Shown: positions 1-11,632 of the stretch, one piece after another | How the letters are laid out: each line of letters begins with the position of its first letter | Numbering within the stretch: position 1 is the first letter of the stretch | NCBI GenBank assembly: GCA_016584495.1 | Contig: WAID01000009.1 | Span: forward strand, 4,030,001-4,094,000 | Length of the DNA stretch: 64,000 nucleotides | Origin: Celoporthe dispersa | Lineage: Eukaryota; Ascomycota; Sordariomycetes; Diaporthales; Cryphonectriaceae | Direction: 5' to 3' | Notes under the pieces: generated by a model | Seen by the model: only the letters and a program-made list of their open reading frames with translations | Told to the model about the DNA's origin: nothing | Databases searched by the model: none | Program-made: the position numbers and the translations under genes

Positions 1-70
1 GAACTACCCCCATCAGGAATCTCCTCACCCACGCCCCTTCCTTGCCTCTCTCTTTCCCATTTATCCTCGC

Positions 71-101
<31 letters not shown>

Positions 102-2717
102 GGTGTGTGTGTGCGTGTTCTGCCAGGTACCTCAGTACATGCTACGTGCCATGCAACCATGCATCGTTACGCTCCCAAGGAGAGGGAGAAACCTGCCAAC
201 CTGCTCAGCCTCCCGCCGCGCAGCGCCAGAGTTGCCATGCCATGGTTTTGCGAGATTGGAAGGGTCCACCGCAACGCCGAGGGGGGGTGGGAGATGGAAC
301 TGGAACCCCCCCTTCCCTCTCCTCTCCTCACTCTGCACCCTCATCTGACGACGACAGGCATCATCACTGCAGAAGCTTGCTCGCTGGCTCGGAGGTGGAG
401 GGGGGGTGTTTGTGCGGTATTAAAAACCTCGGAGATGATGATGACAACAGCCTGCTCAAGCGTTGTTTGAGACATATTGTCCCGAGCGGAGGGGCGATGC
501 TCGAGGCAAAAGGTCTAAAAGGAGCCCTCATCTCGCTTTTACTTACGCAACCACCTGGGCCACATAACACAACCCCGGTGAGGATGATTTGCTGAATTAA
601 AAGGAAGGGCCCTTGCTTTGATTGATCGATCGGTGATGATGCGGCTTGCTGGTCGAGATCCCCGACCCCTCCAGGCCGGCTCCCTCTGGGACGGTGGGCG
701 TGCCCAATAGTACCTGTTGGGATATTACCCGCCGCGTGTTCCTGTTGCGAATGAAGGAGACGGATTGTGGGAGGATGACGAAGAGCGCACCATGGCGGGC
801 TTGTCTTAAATCTTTTCTCTCTACTGATATTTGTTTGCCCTCACTACCTACTGCTGTGAAAAGAAATGTACCGGAATGTGTAGGTTTCTATAATGTGTGC
901 CCGTCACCACATACCCACCGATCTGGCCCTCAATTTTTTTGTATTTTATTTTTTATTTTTTTCATACTTTTTTTATTTTTCTCCTCCTTCTTCTTTTTCT
1001 CGTCTCTTTGTCCATGACTCCTCAGGCCTCCCCCGTCTGGCGGCAGCCGACAGAAACACCATGACTTTCCTGACCGCCCGTTGCGCGCCAAGCCAGCCTA
1101 TTTTACGATATAGGCGCGACCTCAGCCTCGGCCCATCTCCGACGTTTAAAAAAAAAGATAAAAGAAAATAAAAAAAGTCGACCACCCAACTGAGGCTGGA
1201 GTCCCTTTCTCGCCGTCTGCCTACCTGCACCAACGGCGACCATTTTCCACCTTGAACCAACGGAAGGGGACTGTTGGTCTGTTCTCCTCAGACGGACACC
1301 GCCTTGCCCTGGGGCCTGGACGGACGTTCGTTTTCGGGATGTGAGACCTACTATTGTAGCTGCTAGTACCACAGCACTATTGGCACACCGTCCAGCGCAG
1401 CAAGAGAAGGACACGGGCTTTCCCTGTTTTCCCCTTCCTCCTTGGCGGTGTGTTCAGCTGGACGCACGCACCCTAGGCTTCCTTCCTCCTGGCCCTTGGG
1501 GGAAAGGAGTTCCGGACACGAGCTCCTCCTGTATCCCGATGTCTCGTCGCGTCTTGATACGAAGCAGGCCGCCACATATGACATGTGAGAGGGAATCCCC
1601 GACCCCCTCAGCTCCGGAGATCAGTCCTCTCTCTAGGAAATATCCACCATCCGATTTGTCGCCGAACCCAGTCATTGGTCGTACTATGTATGTACTTGTC
1701 TTCTTCCCGAGAAGCTGCTTGCTTGCTTGCTTGCCTTGCTGGTGGTGCTTGGCTGTTCCACTGCGAAACAGGTAGTTTTTAATTACAGGGCGGGATAGAC
1801 TGGAAAATCCCCGAGGCCTCTGTGCATGATGCATGCATGCTTCCCATGAACCAAAACAAGCATCCCGTGGCAAGCCCTAGATTGTTTCCTCCCGAGAGGC
1901 CGAGGCGGGTCAATGGTTGCGCTTGACCTGAAACCTGCCCTGGCGGTTCTACTATTACGTCCTTATGCTGGCTCTGGGTCGGGTGGGTTGTGCTAGCTAG
2001 CATTCAAACCTGACATGTCCTGGGTGCGTTCGGCGTTTCTATAGTAGAGGACTTCTTGCGAGGCTGTCGACGTGGTTCAATGCACGATCCAGACTCGTGG
2101 CATTGCGTTGGCATACTAAGGCATTCAAAACCCTAGGGCATGAGTGAGGTTATCTTTTTTCTTCTTCTCTCTTTTCTTTTTCTTCTTTCAGATGCGTAGA
2201 TTGCTTTCATTTTCCGTCTCAGCTAGCTAGATGTACAGGCTAAACATGATACATCATCATCAGTGCCTAACAAGCGAGCATGACGAGACAGCGCATCTCC
2301 TTGCGATCAAATTGATCATCACATTTCCCAACGCCGACGAGTTTTTTTTTGGTGTTTGTTTAAACTCGATATCATCCCCAAGATGATGCCCACGATAGTC
2401 CCGTTGAGGGTAACCTATCTTATAATTCCGAACCACACACCACCTTTTCCCAACCATGCTTAATGGGTATATGTTGAATGTGACGCCGGATCTCCCTTTC
2501 TGCCCAAGAATGCCTCTTTTTGGTTGACAAAAACAAAAGACAAAAACTCGCTAGTTACCATGGCTTGAACCTAAAACGCCGATGTTGAATTCGTCAAGGT
2601 CGTTCATTGAGAACGACCCGATGGAATGAAGAGTGCCAACAAGGTTTTGTGTTGGGCCTTGTGTGACAGTTTGTCCGCCCTTTAAAAAGGGCGGACTTGT
2701 GTGTGTGTTGAACTGGT
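1..2717. other. gene-free stretch at left edge
   Basis: No reading frame here resembles a protein I recognise and none has plausible exon structure. The sequence is CT-rich with homopolymer tracts, including C8T22 at 72-101 and T-rich blocks near 930-1010 and 2155-2190. It probably holds the downstream flank of methionine synthase and the flank of a gene beyond the left edge. Confidence 0.5.
72..101. repeat. C8T22 homopolymer tract
   Basis: Eight C followed by about 22 T and then a short GT run. It is a simple low-complexity tract with no function inferred. Confidence 0.8.
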
Positions 2718-5201
2718 CTACTTCGCGTACTTGGCACGGAAGTGCTTGGCAGCGCTGACCATGTTGAGGAGGGCCTCCTTGGTCTCCTTCCACTGGCGGG
2801 TCTTCAGACCACAGTCAGGGTTGATCCAGAGCTGCTCGGGGCGCAGGTACTGCAGCATCTCCTCGATGCGGTCCTTGATCTCCTGCTCGCTGGGAACACG
2901 GGGAGAGTGGATGTCGTAGACACCAGGACCGATGTGACGGGGGTACTGGGAGTCGACAAAGACCGTCAGCAGCTTGGCGTCGGACTTGCTGTTCTCGATG
3001 GACAGGACATCGGCATCCAGTGCCGCGATGGCGTGGAAGAAGTCCTGGAACTCCGAGTAGCAGAAGTGAGAGTGGATCTGGGTAGCATCCTCAACGCCAG
3101 TGGTGGACAGGCGGAAGGCCTTGACGGCCCAGTCCAGGTAGGCCTCACGCTCCTTGCCGGCGCGCAGGGGGAGACCCTCACGGAGGGCAGGCTCATCGAC
3201 CTGGATGACGTCGATGCCGGCCTTCTCGAGGTCGACGACCTCGTCGCGGAGGGCCAGCGCCAGCTGCTCGGCCTGGACGGACTGGTGGACGTCGTCACGA
3301 GGGAAAAGACCACCGCAGGCAGGTGACGGGTCCGGTCAACATACCCTTCATGGGCTTCTTGGAGACAGACACGGCGTACTTGGACTCCTTGACGGTCATG
3401 GAGGCGGGACGAGAGACGTCACCGACGATGATGGGGGGACGCACGCAACGGGAACCGTAGCTCTGGACCCAGGCGTGGGTGGTGAAGGTGTAGCCCTTCA
3501 GCTGCTCGCCGAAGAACTGCACCATGTCGTTACGCTCGGGCTCGCCGTGCACGAACACGTCCAGGCCGAGCTCCTCCTGGATCTTGACGTTGTCCTCGAT
3601 CTCCTTCTCGATGAACTTCTCGTACTCGGCAGCGGTGATCTCACCCTTGGTGAACTTGGCACGCTGCTGGCGGATCTCCTTGGTCTGGGGGAAAGAACCA
3701 ATGGTGGTGGTGGGGAACAGGGGGAGGTTGAGCTTCTTCTCCTGCTGGGCGATACGCGAGGTGAACTCAGACTTGCGGTTGTAGTCAGAAGCAGCAATCT
3801 TGGCCTGGCGCTCCTTGACGGCAGGGTCGTTGGTGCGCTCGGAGGTGGCACGGGCCTGGACGGACTTGGCGTTGGCCTCGAGCTGCTCGCGGACGGAGGC
3901 AGGGCCCTCGGTGACAGCCTTGGCAATGACAGCCAGCTCGACGGCCTTCTCGCTGGCGAAGGAGAACCAGTCGGCAATCTCAGGGTCCAGCTTCTTCTCG
4001 CTGGCGAGGGTGTGGGGGGTGTGCAGGAGGGAGGACGAGGTGGCGACGATCACACGCTCGGCACCCAGCTTCTGGGTAGCGGCCTCGACCTTCTCGATGG
4101 CACGCTTGAAGTTGGTCTTCCAGATGTTGCGGCCATCGACAACACCAGCAGACAGGATGGTCTTGGGGCCAAGGGCAGCAATGACGGTGTCCAGCTGCTC
4201 GGGGTTGCGGACAAGGTCAATGTGGACAGCGTACACATCCTTGGGCACAGCCTCCAGGTTGTGGACGATGTCACCAAAGTAGGTGGTGAAGACAAGCTGG
4301 GGGATCTTGTCGCCCAGGGCGGCAAACTTCTGGTAGGCGGTCTTGAAAGCGGCCTTGGTCTTGGCGGGCAGGTCCAGGACGAGGACGGGCTCGTCAATCT
4401 GGACGGTGTTGGCACCAGCCTGCTTCAGCTTGGAGAGGAGCTCCTCGTAGACGGGCAGGAGCTTCTCGAGCAGGTCGATGGGGTCCACGGACTGGCCACG
4501 GTCGGCCTTGCCGAGGTGCAGGAAGGAGACGGGACCAACGAGGACGGGACGGGTGGCGATGCCAGCCTCCTTGGCCTCGAGGAACTCAGCGACCGCCTTG
4601 GGGCTGGCGGCCAGCTTGAAGCTCTGGTTGTCCTGCAGGGTGGGCTTGACGTAGTGGTAGTTGGAGTCAAACCACTTGACCATCTCCAGGGAGGGGACGT
4701 CGACGCCATCCTTCTGGTGACCACGGCCCATAGCAAAGTACTCATCGACGGTGTTCAGGCCGGCGCTGGAGTAGCGCTCAGGGACAGCCTGGAAGGGGGA
4801 GGAGTCAGCACAGTGCTATTCCAGAGCAGTGTAGAGCTGGGCCTGTCGGCAGAGCTGGTACTTACACCAAAGTCCTGAATGTGGCTGAGGACCTGGTCGT
4901 ACAGGGCGAAATCGTTGGAGGGGATGAGGTCGACGCCAGCATCCTTCTGGATCTTCCAGTGGGCGAGCCTCAGCCTCTTGGCCTCAGCGAGGAGCTCATC
5001 CTGAGAGATCTTGCCGCCCCAGTCTGGATATTGTTGTTAGCAAGACCCCTCTTCGTGGTGCCCCATCACCTTGGTAAATCGAGCTGATGCAGACGGGCGA
5101 GCAGAGTTTTCTTTGGGGGGTGACTAACAAGCCTCGGTAGCCTTCTTCAGGTCACGGTTGACTCCCATGCGAGGGAAACCGAGAATGGCGGACTGAACCA
5201 T
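2718..5201 (-). CDS. met6: Cobalamin-independent methionine synthase (MetE/Met6 type)
   Basis: Transfers the methyl group of 5-methyltetrahydropteroyl-polyglutamate to homocysteine, the last step of methionine synthesis; cytosolic and zinc dependent. Three exons: 5201-5129, 5023-4866 and 4788-2718. The introns have GTTAGT and GTAAGT donors, and the first has a CTAAC branch site just before its acceptor. The product starts MVQSAILGFPRMGVNRDLKK and would be 766 residues, the usual length for the family. Zinc-site regions are visible: IHSHFCYSEF (His and Cys), DADVLSIENS (Glu) and NPDCGLKTR (Cys). In the sequence as given the frame breaks at the A4 run 3304-3307 (T4 on the coding strand): removing one base restores LRWSFPRDDVHQSVQ and an open frame to the C terminus AKYAK. 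I treat this as a probable sequence error, not a pseudogene, because both sides are fully conserved. Confidence 0.95.
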
Positions 5202-6718
5202 TTTGACTGATGTCGCGGAGGACCCGAACCGAACAATTGACCACTTCTTGGAATACCTGGGTAGTGGCAGGGGAGGGTCAGCATATGTGATCGAAAAATT
5301 CTGCGCAGGTGCTGCAGCAGAGATTATGTTGAGTCGAGCGCCTCAAGGCTTGGCACAGCTGGTTGTTACGTACAGATAGTTGCGCAGGAGCAGACCTGTA
5401 TCGACTCTCCACGTCCTTGCTAGGAGAGATGCAGGAGATAAGAGGGAGGGAATGGTTTGAGGGTGGGATGGACGGTTGGGAGGAGGAGAGAGAGAGAGAG
5501 AAAGGGAACAAGAGGAAGAGCAGAGAAGAAAGGGCAGGCCGCTTATTAGTAGAATGTGTGTGACATGGCCAAAATGGCCGAGCGGCGGTGTGGTATGGGA
5601 CAAGCTCGAGCTTGCAAGGGAGGAGCAGTTAGCAGGAGCAACCGGTAGCGGCAACAGCAGCAGCAGCGCCAGCGCCAACTAGCCACCAGCACCTGCTAGC
5701 ACCAACAAAACGAACCACACTGTCCGAGCCCGCTCTCAGGCCAGCTGTAGGAGGGGTAAAAGCCGCCGAGGGGCAGGGGCAGGGTCTGGACTGAGGGGTA
5801 GCTCAGGCTCCCCACGGGCTGCACCACTCCCCCTGTAAGGCCGGGGACATCTGCGCTGCGAAGAAGAGTTTTCTGTGCGATTGTTGCAGGGATCCTGCTG
5901 TATAGCAGACCACAAGTACCTACTGTGGCCCATTGTACTGCCTTCAGGGCTTCATCAGAATGCTAAGCCGCGCCCCCCCCCTCCCCCAGCGGGCAAGCTG
6001 CATATTAGCGAGGCCCCTACTCGCGATAGGCGCTTTCTGACTCTTTCGTGTGTAAAAAGGTTCGAGATTGAGGTCAACCGACGTCAAGATGGCGCGATTG
6101 GTACAGTAAGCCTTCGCTTGTCCGCACTACGTCCTGCCACACACACAAGCCTGAAGGATTTGATTGCGGGTCCTCATCCTCTTACCTACCCTCCTCCGGC
6201 CTCCGGCCTGCCGATGCTCACTTAAAAAAAAAATTAACGGAGCTGACAGGTCGCCGAATTTCTGAACTCGGAGACTTTCTGGCCCTTCCTGCTGTACATG
6301 AGGTAAGGGGGCGATTTTCTTCTTCCTTTTATTATTATTTTTTTTAACAATATTTTCATCATTTTTTTCTTATAAAAACCATCTGCTCCTTCTCCTCCCT
6401 TCTTTCATAGAGCATTTCCAGAGGGGCATTTGTGGTGATTTATCTGCTCATTTCCTTTTTGGCACCATGATCCCGCGCAATGTACCCCCTTCGTAGCGGA
6501 ATCGGAACCTTCACGCAAGGGACTGACGGCGTCTGACTCGCCACGAGCTTGGAGGTCTGTCGGCGGAATCCTTGCAGATCTGTAACTGAACATATGGGCG
6601 CCCGCAAGCCCGTAATACATACCTACATAGCACATGCTAGTAATTTGTAGAATCATTTTTTTTTAAAAAAAAAACAAATCAACCAGTGGTATCACAAACT
6701 TAGAGAACGCCACTATCC
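5202..6718. other. Intergenic: methionine synthase promoter and 3' flank of the kinetochore gene
   Basis: No credible gene. About 500 bases upstream of the methionine synthase start are purine-rich on the + strand (GA repeats near 5488-5500). T/A-rich tracts at 6330-6370 and 6655-6680 lie just downstream of the next gene's stop and could take part in 3' end formation. Confidence 0.5.
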
Positions 6719-8663
6719 CTACCCAAGCAAGATACTCTCATACCGTTCGTCATCCAAGTGTTTTAGCAACACCTGCTGCAGAGCCGCCTTGCTCTTGGCG
6801 ATGGCAGGTACAACGCCGTCAACTTGCTGAAGATTGCTCTGCAGGCTCTCCATATGGCTTCCAATCTGCTTCGAGAGGTCAAGGAGCTCTTCGTCTTGTA
6901 GGTCCTGTAGCCAACACAAGCCGCCGTTAGTCCCTCGTCAGATCGAACTGTGGTGTCCAAGGAAACATACCCTGAAGAGCCCTCCAAGGATTTCGCCCGG
7001 CACTGCAGGCACAAATTCTAAGTGGTCCTTGGGCTCATCATCATCTCCGCCCTTTGACTTCATACCGGGGGCGAGGACATGCTCCCTCCTTGCCTTTTCC
7101 TTCCATTCTTTAGCCTCGTACTTCGCGTTGATCTCCAGCCTGTGCAGATGATTGTACTCCTTGGCCAGCGCCTCCTCCTCCCTTTGGATCTCCTTTTGCA
7201 GCAAGCTGACGGAGTGCAGCAGCGGGTTCAGGGTGTTCTCAAGGGTCTGGTTAGCATCCATTGTCCGCTCAAAGTCAAAGTCTTCCTCGTAGCTGCCGGA
7301 AGTGCCACGTGTGGCAGTCGCCCCGGTGGGGGCTGGGAAGGGAAAGCCTTTGATCAGCTTGCCACGTAGTCGCTGCGACACGTGCACCAGAGCTGCCGAG
7401 GCGTGTTGACGGCGCCGGTTGGTATCCTGGAGGTTGAGGAGGACAGGTCGCTGTGCATCGGCTAAGATTGCACTGACCAGATTGATGGACGGAGGATCAA
7501 GGGGGGTCCACTTGTCGTCGATCGTGGACCGTGGGATGGTGCGGGTGGTCTCTTCGAGGTGCCGAAATGGTAGATGTTGTTCTTCGGATTCTGAACTCCC
7601 CACTTCTTCCGCCTCTGGCTCTGGCCTCTCGGCTTTCCGTGGTGCTCCCCGTTTTGCCTTCTTTGGGGGCGGGTCTGGCTCGGAATGCCCCCTGGACGCT
7701 CGACGGCTCCTTGGGGCTTTGGATGAGGATGGTAGATCTTGTTCTGAGCCCGGTGCTGATACACCAGAAGCCTTTGGGCGGCCTCGCCGCCTGAGCTGCG
7801 GAGCTTCCTCGGGTTTTCTTGGTAGCGAGTGTTCTCACCGGGACTGTCGCTCCTCTCCAGCGGTGGCCGCCCGGGACGCTTTTTTTGGTGCATCGCTGCT
7901 AGCCGCGGGTTCCTGCTTGCGCTTCTCACGTGCGACCGTCTTCTTTTGTGACGCATCTGGTCGCGTTTCAGTCTTAGGCTTCCTCGTGTCTGTTGTGGGT
8001 TCATTCTTCTGCTCAGGACCTCGACGTTTCCCGCCAAATGTTCTTTCTGGGTCCCACGATCGTCGCTCCCTTCCGCTTCGTCTCGGTGATGAGCTAGGCT
8101 GTTCGGCTTGAGGCTCTTTCCGTGATCGCTGTGGAGGAGGCGGCATTTGTCTGGAATCTTCAGGAGGGCTGGAAACTTGTTGCGTAGAAGGACCATGTCG
8201 TCTCGCCCTAGAGGTATCGTCTGAGTTTGGGGATCTCCGTCCTCGTCCACTCCGCCTCGGCGCTGGGCTTGTCATCTCGCCCGCTGCCACCTGCTGCGGG
8301 CTCGATCTGGTACCCTGATTCCCTGTCTCGGAATGTTGCTCGAGTGCTGCGTCTGGGTTTCGCCCTTCATCCTTTCGCAGTCGACCTCTTCTCCCAGGTT
8401 GCGCAGGGGCAACACCTTGCTCCTTAGGTGCCGAAGTGGTGGCGGCCTCAGGTTTTCCAGCCTTGCGACCCCGTTTCTTGGGTCGTGCCTCCTCCGCGGC
8501 GTCCTGCTCACCTCCATCCTCTGTAGCTTCGTGCCTCGACGCGTCTTGAGCGGGCTTGGACGCGCCTGGTGGTCGACCGCGTTTGCGCTTTTGATCTGGA
8601 GGTTTCGGGGCCTATACTGGTGTCAGAGACAGCCCAGTAGTATGAAGAAAATGCGCTTACCAT
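6719..8663 (-). CDS. fta7: CENP-Q/Fta7-like inner-kinetochore (CCAN) subunit with AT-hooks
   Basis: Predicted constitutive centromere-associated network subunit, the CENP-Q counterpart (Okp1 in budding yeast, Fta7 in fission yeast). Exons: 8663-8661 (the ATG alone), 8611-7839, 7790-6971 and 6904-6719; product about 593 residues. The small in-frame 48-base intron 7838-7791 (GTGAGA...CTCAG) removes an otherwise internal TGA. Residues from about 342 on form the conserved domain: TIPRSTIDDKWTPL, a coiled-coil (EIQREEEALAKEYNHLHR) and the C-terminal stretch LSKQIGSHMESLQSN. The N-terminal half is basic and low complexity with AT-hook cores KRGRPPG (residue about 10), KKRGRK and RRGRPK (about 260), plus RRSGRGRRS/RRSGRERRS repeats, suggesting direct DNA contact. 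It shares a 640-base divergent promoter with the next gene. The family call rests on recognising the conserved domain by eye. Confidence 0.75.
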
Positions 8664-9301
8664 TGTGTTGCTCAGAGGATATTGTGGGCAGGCCTCATTC
8701 AATTTTGAGTGTAGTAGAGGAGGGGTGCTTGAACCACAGGGACGGAAACTTGACCTGCGGAGTGGGAATCCATAGGCGCAGGGGGGCTAGACCAAAACAA
8801 GTATTGCTGCTGTTGCTCCCTGGGCAACATGTTGACAGGGGTGGAGCTCCATTGGCAAGCCTTGTGATGGATGGAGACAGGCACCGGGAATCTATCTCGT
8901 CCGTGGTAGATTCCCTCGTTGGGAGATGAATCTTTTTGGTTTTGTTTTGTTTTTTGTTTTTTTTTGTAATGAGGAAATGTTATTCTCAACAGCATGAGAG
9001 CCGAGTATATACTATAGGAGAGCCAATTCTTTGGGGGGAAGAGACTATCTCCCAGCTGGGAGAAGGGCCGCGCGCGGTCCCTTGCCTGTTTACATCATCC
9101 CAGGAGCTGCCTAGCTTGTTCCCCAGACCCTGGGGATAGCAATCCTGCCAACATCACTGGCCCCATCCCCGTCTCGACTTTTTTCTTTCTTTCCCTCTTG
9201 CCTCCCCCTTCCGTAGACCCTTCCCGCACCGAAGATCTCCCATCTTCGATCTTTCTGCATCGCTTAAGTCTCTCCATATATACAGATAGCGTGAAGGCAT
9301 C
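8664..9301. promoter_or_regulatory. Divergent promoter between the CENP-Q-like and thioredoxin-like genes
   Basis: A 638-base spacer between two start codons facing away from each other. CT-rich leader sequence (CCTTTC/CTCTTG blocks) fills 9180-9300 in front of the + gene. No defined operator was recognised. Confidence 0.5.
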
Positions 9302-10169
9302 ATGCGCTTCTCAGCATTCTCGGCTCTCTCGGTCCTGCCCTCGCTCTCGGCGGCGCAGGACTTTGAGCAGTACCAGGCTCAGTTCCAGAACTTCCTCGGC
9401 CAGTTCGGATCTTATCTGCCAAATCCCAGCAAACATGATCCCGTGGGCGCTGCGGAAGCCAAGGCTGGCGAGATGAAGATGGACATCCTGACTCTGTCCA
9501 ACTGGAAGGAGACCCTGTACTCGCCGGTCACGCCCGAGACCACGACGCCCGAGGAGTGGTTTGTATTCGTCACCGGTCGCAACAAGACTTGCTTTGGTAT
9601 GTTGAGCATTATGCGGTGCCTCAAGTGGTCCTTGTATGGAGACTGATTGTTTTACCCTGCCGTCTAGGTCACTGTCTGGGCATCGAAACTGCCTTCAACC
9701 AGTCTGCGGCCAAGCTTGCCCTCCTCCCGGATGCGCCTCACGTCGGATACATCAACTGCGACGACCAGCCCATCCTCTGCAATCTCTGGTCTTCCGGCGC
9801 TGGCCACGTCTACCTCATTGAGATGCTGCCCGAGCCAGCCCCCATCGACATCTACTCCAGGCGCATGAACCTCACCACCACCACCGCTGACACTTTTGTG
9901 GAGCTGTACAAAACCCGGCAGGACAAGACCCAGTTCAAGAAGAAGGACGGATATTTCCACCCCTTCGATGGCGAGCTTGTCAAGTACGGCGCCGCCGTGC
10001 CTGTCGCCTATCTGTTCTGGGTATTGGGTGTTGTGCCTAGCTGGGCCATGATGCTGGGTGTGTCTTTCCTCAGCCGTACGATGATGTAAGTCGCCGGAAC
10101 ACGTCCAAGTCTCGCTGGAACGACATGCTAATGCTGTGCAGGAACCGGCGCATGGCCCCGCAGGGCTAA
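9302..10169 (+). CDS. ER thioredoxin-like membrane protein
   Basis: Exons 9302-9596, 9668-10085 and 10142-10169, giving 246 residues. It begins with a signal peptide (MRFSAFSALSVLPSLSAAQ), followed by a thioredoxin-like lumenal region with a CFGHC pair (Cys97 and Cys101; the first intron falls inside this motif), then a membrane segment near the C terminus (VPVAYLFWVLGVVPSWAMML) and a short RR tail. A role as an ER redox or folding factor is inferred from fold and topology only; the active site is not a canonical CGHC. The stop TAA at 10167-10169 is suspicious: the same frame continues for 30 Ala/Gln/Arg-rich residues to a second stop at 10260-10262, so a C-terminal tail may have been lost. 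Convergent with the next gene. Confidence 0.7.
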
Positions 10170-10463
10170 GGTCGTCCCGCGGCTGCTGCTCAGGCTGCTG
10201 CAGCCCCTCAGGGAACGCCACGCCGTGGTGCTCCTGCGGGAGATGCTTGGGGCACTCGGTAAGAGGTCATTTATTTGGGGAGAAGAGGAGAAGGAGCGGT
10301 GTATGGGTAATAGGTGATGATGTGACGTCGGTACGGTCGGGCAGGCTTTTCTGTTTTGGTAATTGTTGGTTGGCTGGGCGGGCGGACCATGGGTGCCCGG
10401 GGTATAGGTAATGCGGAGCCGTCCTGCATGATAGTACACTCCCCGCGCCGGGTCATGAAATAT

Positions 10464-11172
10464 TCATCTCTTTGCCTCGCATGTCTCTTGGACCGTCTGA
10501 AGCCCATCAAGGACCTGCTTGCTCAACTGCGCATTTGAAAGTCTGCCGTAGCGGAGGTCGCTCATGTTGCCGACAGTCTGCCTGATTGACTGTCGCAACT
10601 CGGCCTCTTCATCCTCGAGGCTCTTGACTACAGCATCCAGCTCCTCCGCGGCGCCGTCCAGGTCTGGGAGGATTGAGCCGATATTGTGCTTCAGGCCTGA
10701 GGCCCCTGAAACGGATCCGTAAAGCTTGTCTCGTGGTCAGTGAAGCCCAGACCTGGATCTAGCCACCAATGTTAGGTGGGGGAGGGAGAAAAGGAGAAAC
10801 AATAAAATGAAAAGGAAAAACCAAAACAAGGACAAGAGAGAAGGGGTAAAAAAAAAAAAAGAGAAGACTTCATACCGCTCTCTCGACATCGATCTCGTCA
10901 TCCATTTCTTGGCTCTCGGCCTCCCTCTTGGCTCTTAAAGCCTCGCGTCGCAGCACCTTGCCGCGCCTCGCCTCATGCTCGATGTTGGCTGCAACATCAT
11001 CAATAAGCGCGTTTCTCTGCGTCTGCAGGTCTCTATACAGCCTTCGAATCTGTGGTGACGACTGTTGGGCGCGTGGGAACAGTTCTGTGAACTCCCTGAG
11101 AGAGATGATTGCTGGCAGCTGTGCCGGGACCAGCAGGTAGTTGGTGAGGATCGTCGCTTCAGTCGGTGCCAT
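10464..11172 (-). CDS. Cnl2/Nkp2-family kinetochore protein
   Basis: Predicted inner-kinetochore protein of the Cnl2 (fission yeast)/Nkp2 (budding yeast) family, part of the Ctf19/CCAN assembly. Exons 11172-10876 and 10724-10464; the 151-base intron has a GTATGA donor and a CTGAC branch site before CAAG. The product is 185 residues. Diagnostic segments are the N-terminal EATILTNYLLVPAQLPAI, SSPQIRRLYRDLQTQR, and the C-terminal MSDLRYGRLSN with charged heptad-like helices between. The acceptor was chosen because it keeps the frame (VERA then LYGSVSG); the stronger-looking CAG acceptors nearby give an immediate stop. It shares a 460-base divergent promoter with eaf3, and sits within 2 kb of the CENP-Q-like gene, another CCAN subunit. 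Confidence 0.75.
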
Positions 11173-11632
11173 GCTGCCTTACCGTGTTGACCTTTTCTCG
11201 GGAATCTGGCGCCGCAGACAAGAGATCAGAGACAGTGTGTCAGGAACAGAAATCAATCAAAATCAGACAAGACGCGAGTAGCCTGCAGGTTCCGGGGGCT
11301 TTGTCACCAATGGTTTCTCTTTGTGACAATATTGGAGGATGTTGCGAGTAACCGTTCCTTCCCGAGACGCGTTTTGACGCCCCTGAATCGCCTGGTCCCG
11401 TGACGCCAGCCAAACTAGCCTCCTTCACTCCCTCTGTGACTTCCTGCTCACTTTCACTCCTACCCTCTACACTGTAAGACTCACCAACAGCTGAGCCTTG
11501 AGATCTCGCGTTTCACCCAGACCACCCTCAAAATCCCTCACCTGCGTTTTTTTTATATCCCTAGACACATTTCCCCTGTTCTTTGGTAAAAATTCCGGCG
11601 GAGACAAGACTTCTCAAGGAGAACCAGCAAGG
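11173..11632. promoter_or_regulatory. Divergent promoter between the Nkp2-like gene and eaf3
   Basis: A 460-base spacer between opposed start codons. The eaf3 side has a CT-rich leader from about 11400 to 11560. No specific binding motif was identified. Confidence 0.5.

Noticed and set aside
3154..4878. 574-residue + strand open frame
   Set aside because: It lies opposite methionine synthase, is Leu/Gly/Val-rich in the way GC-rich antisense frames are, and has no domain.
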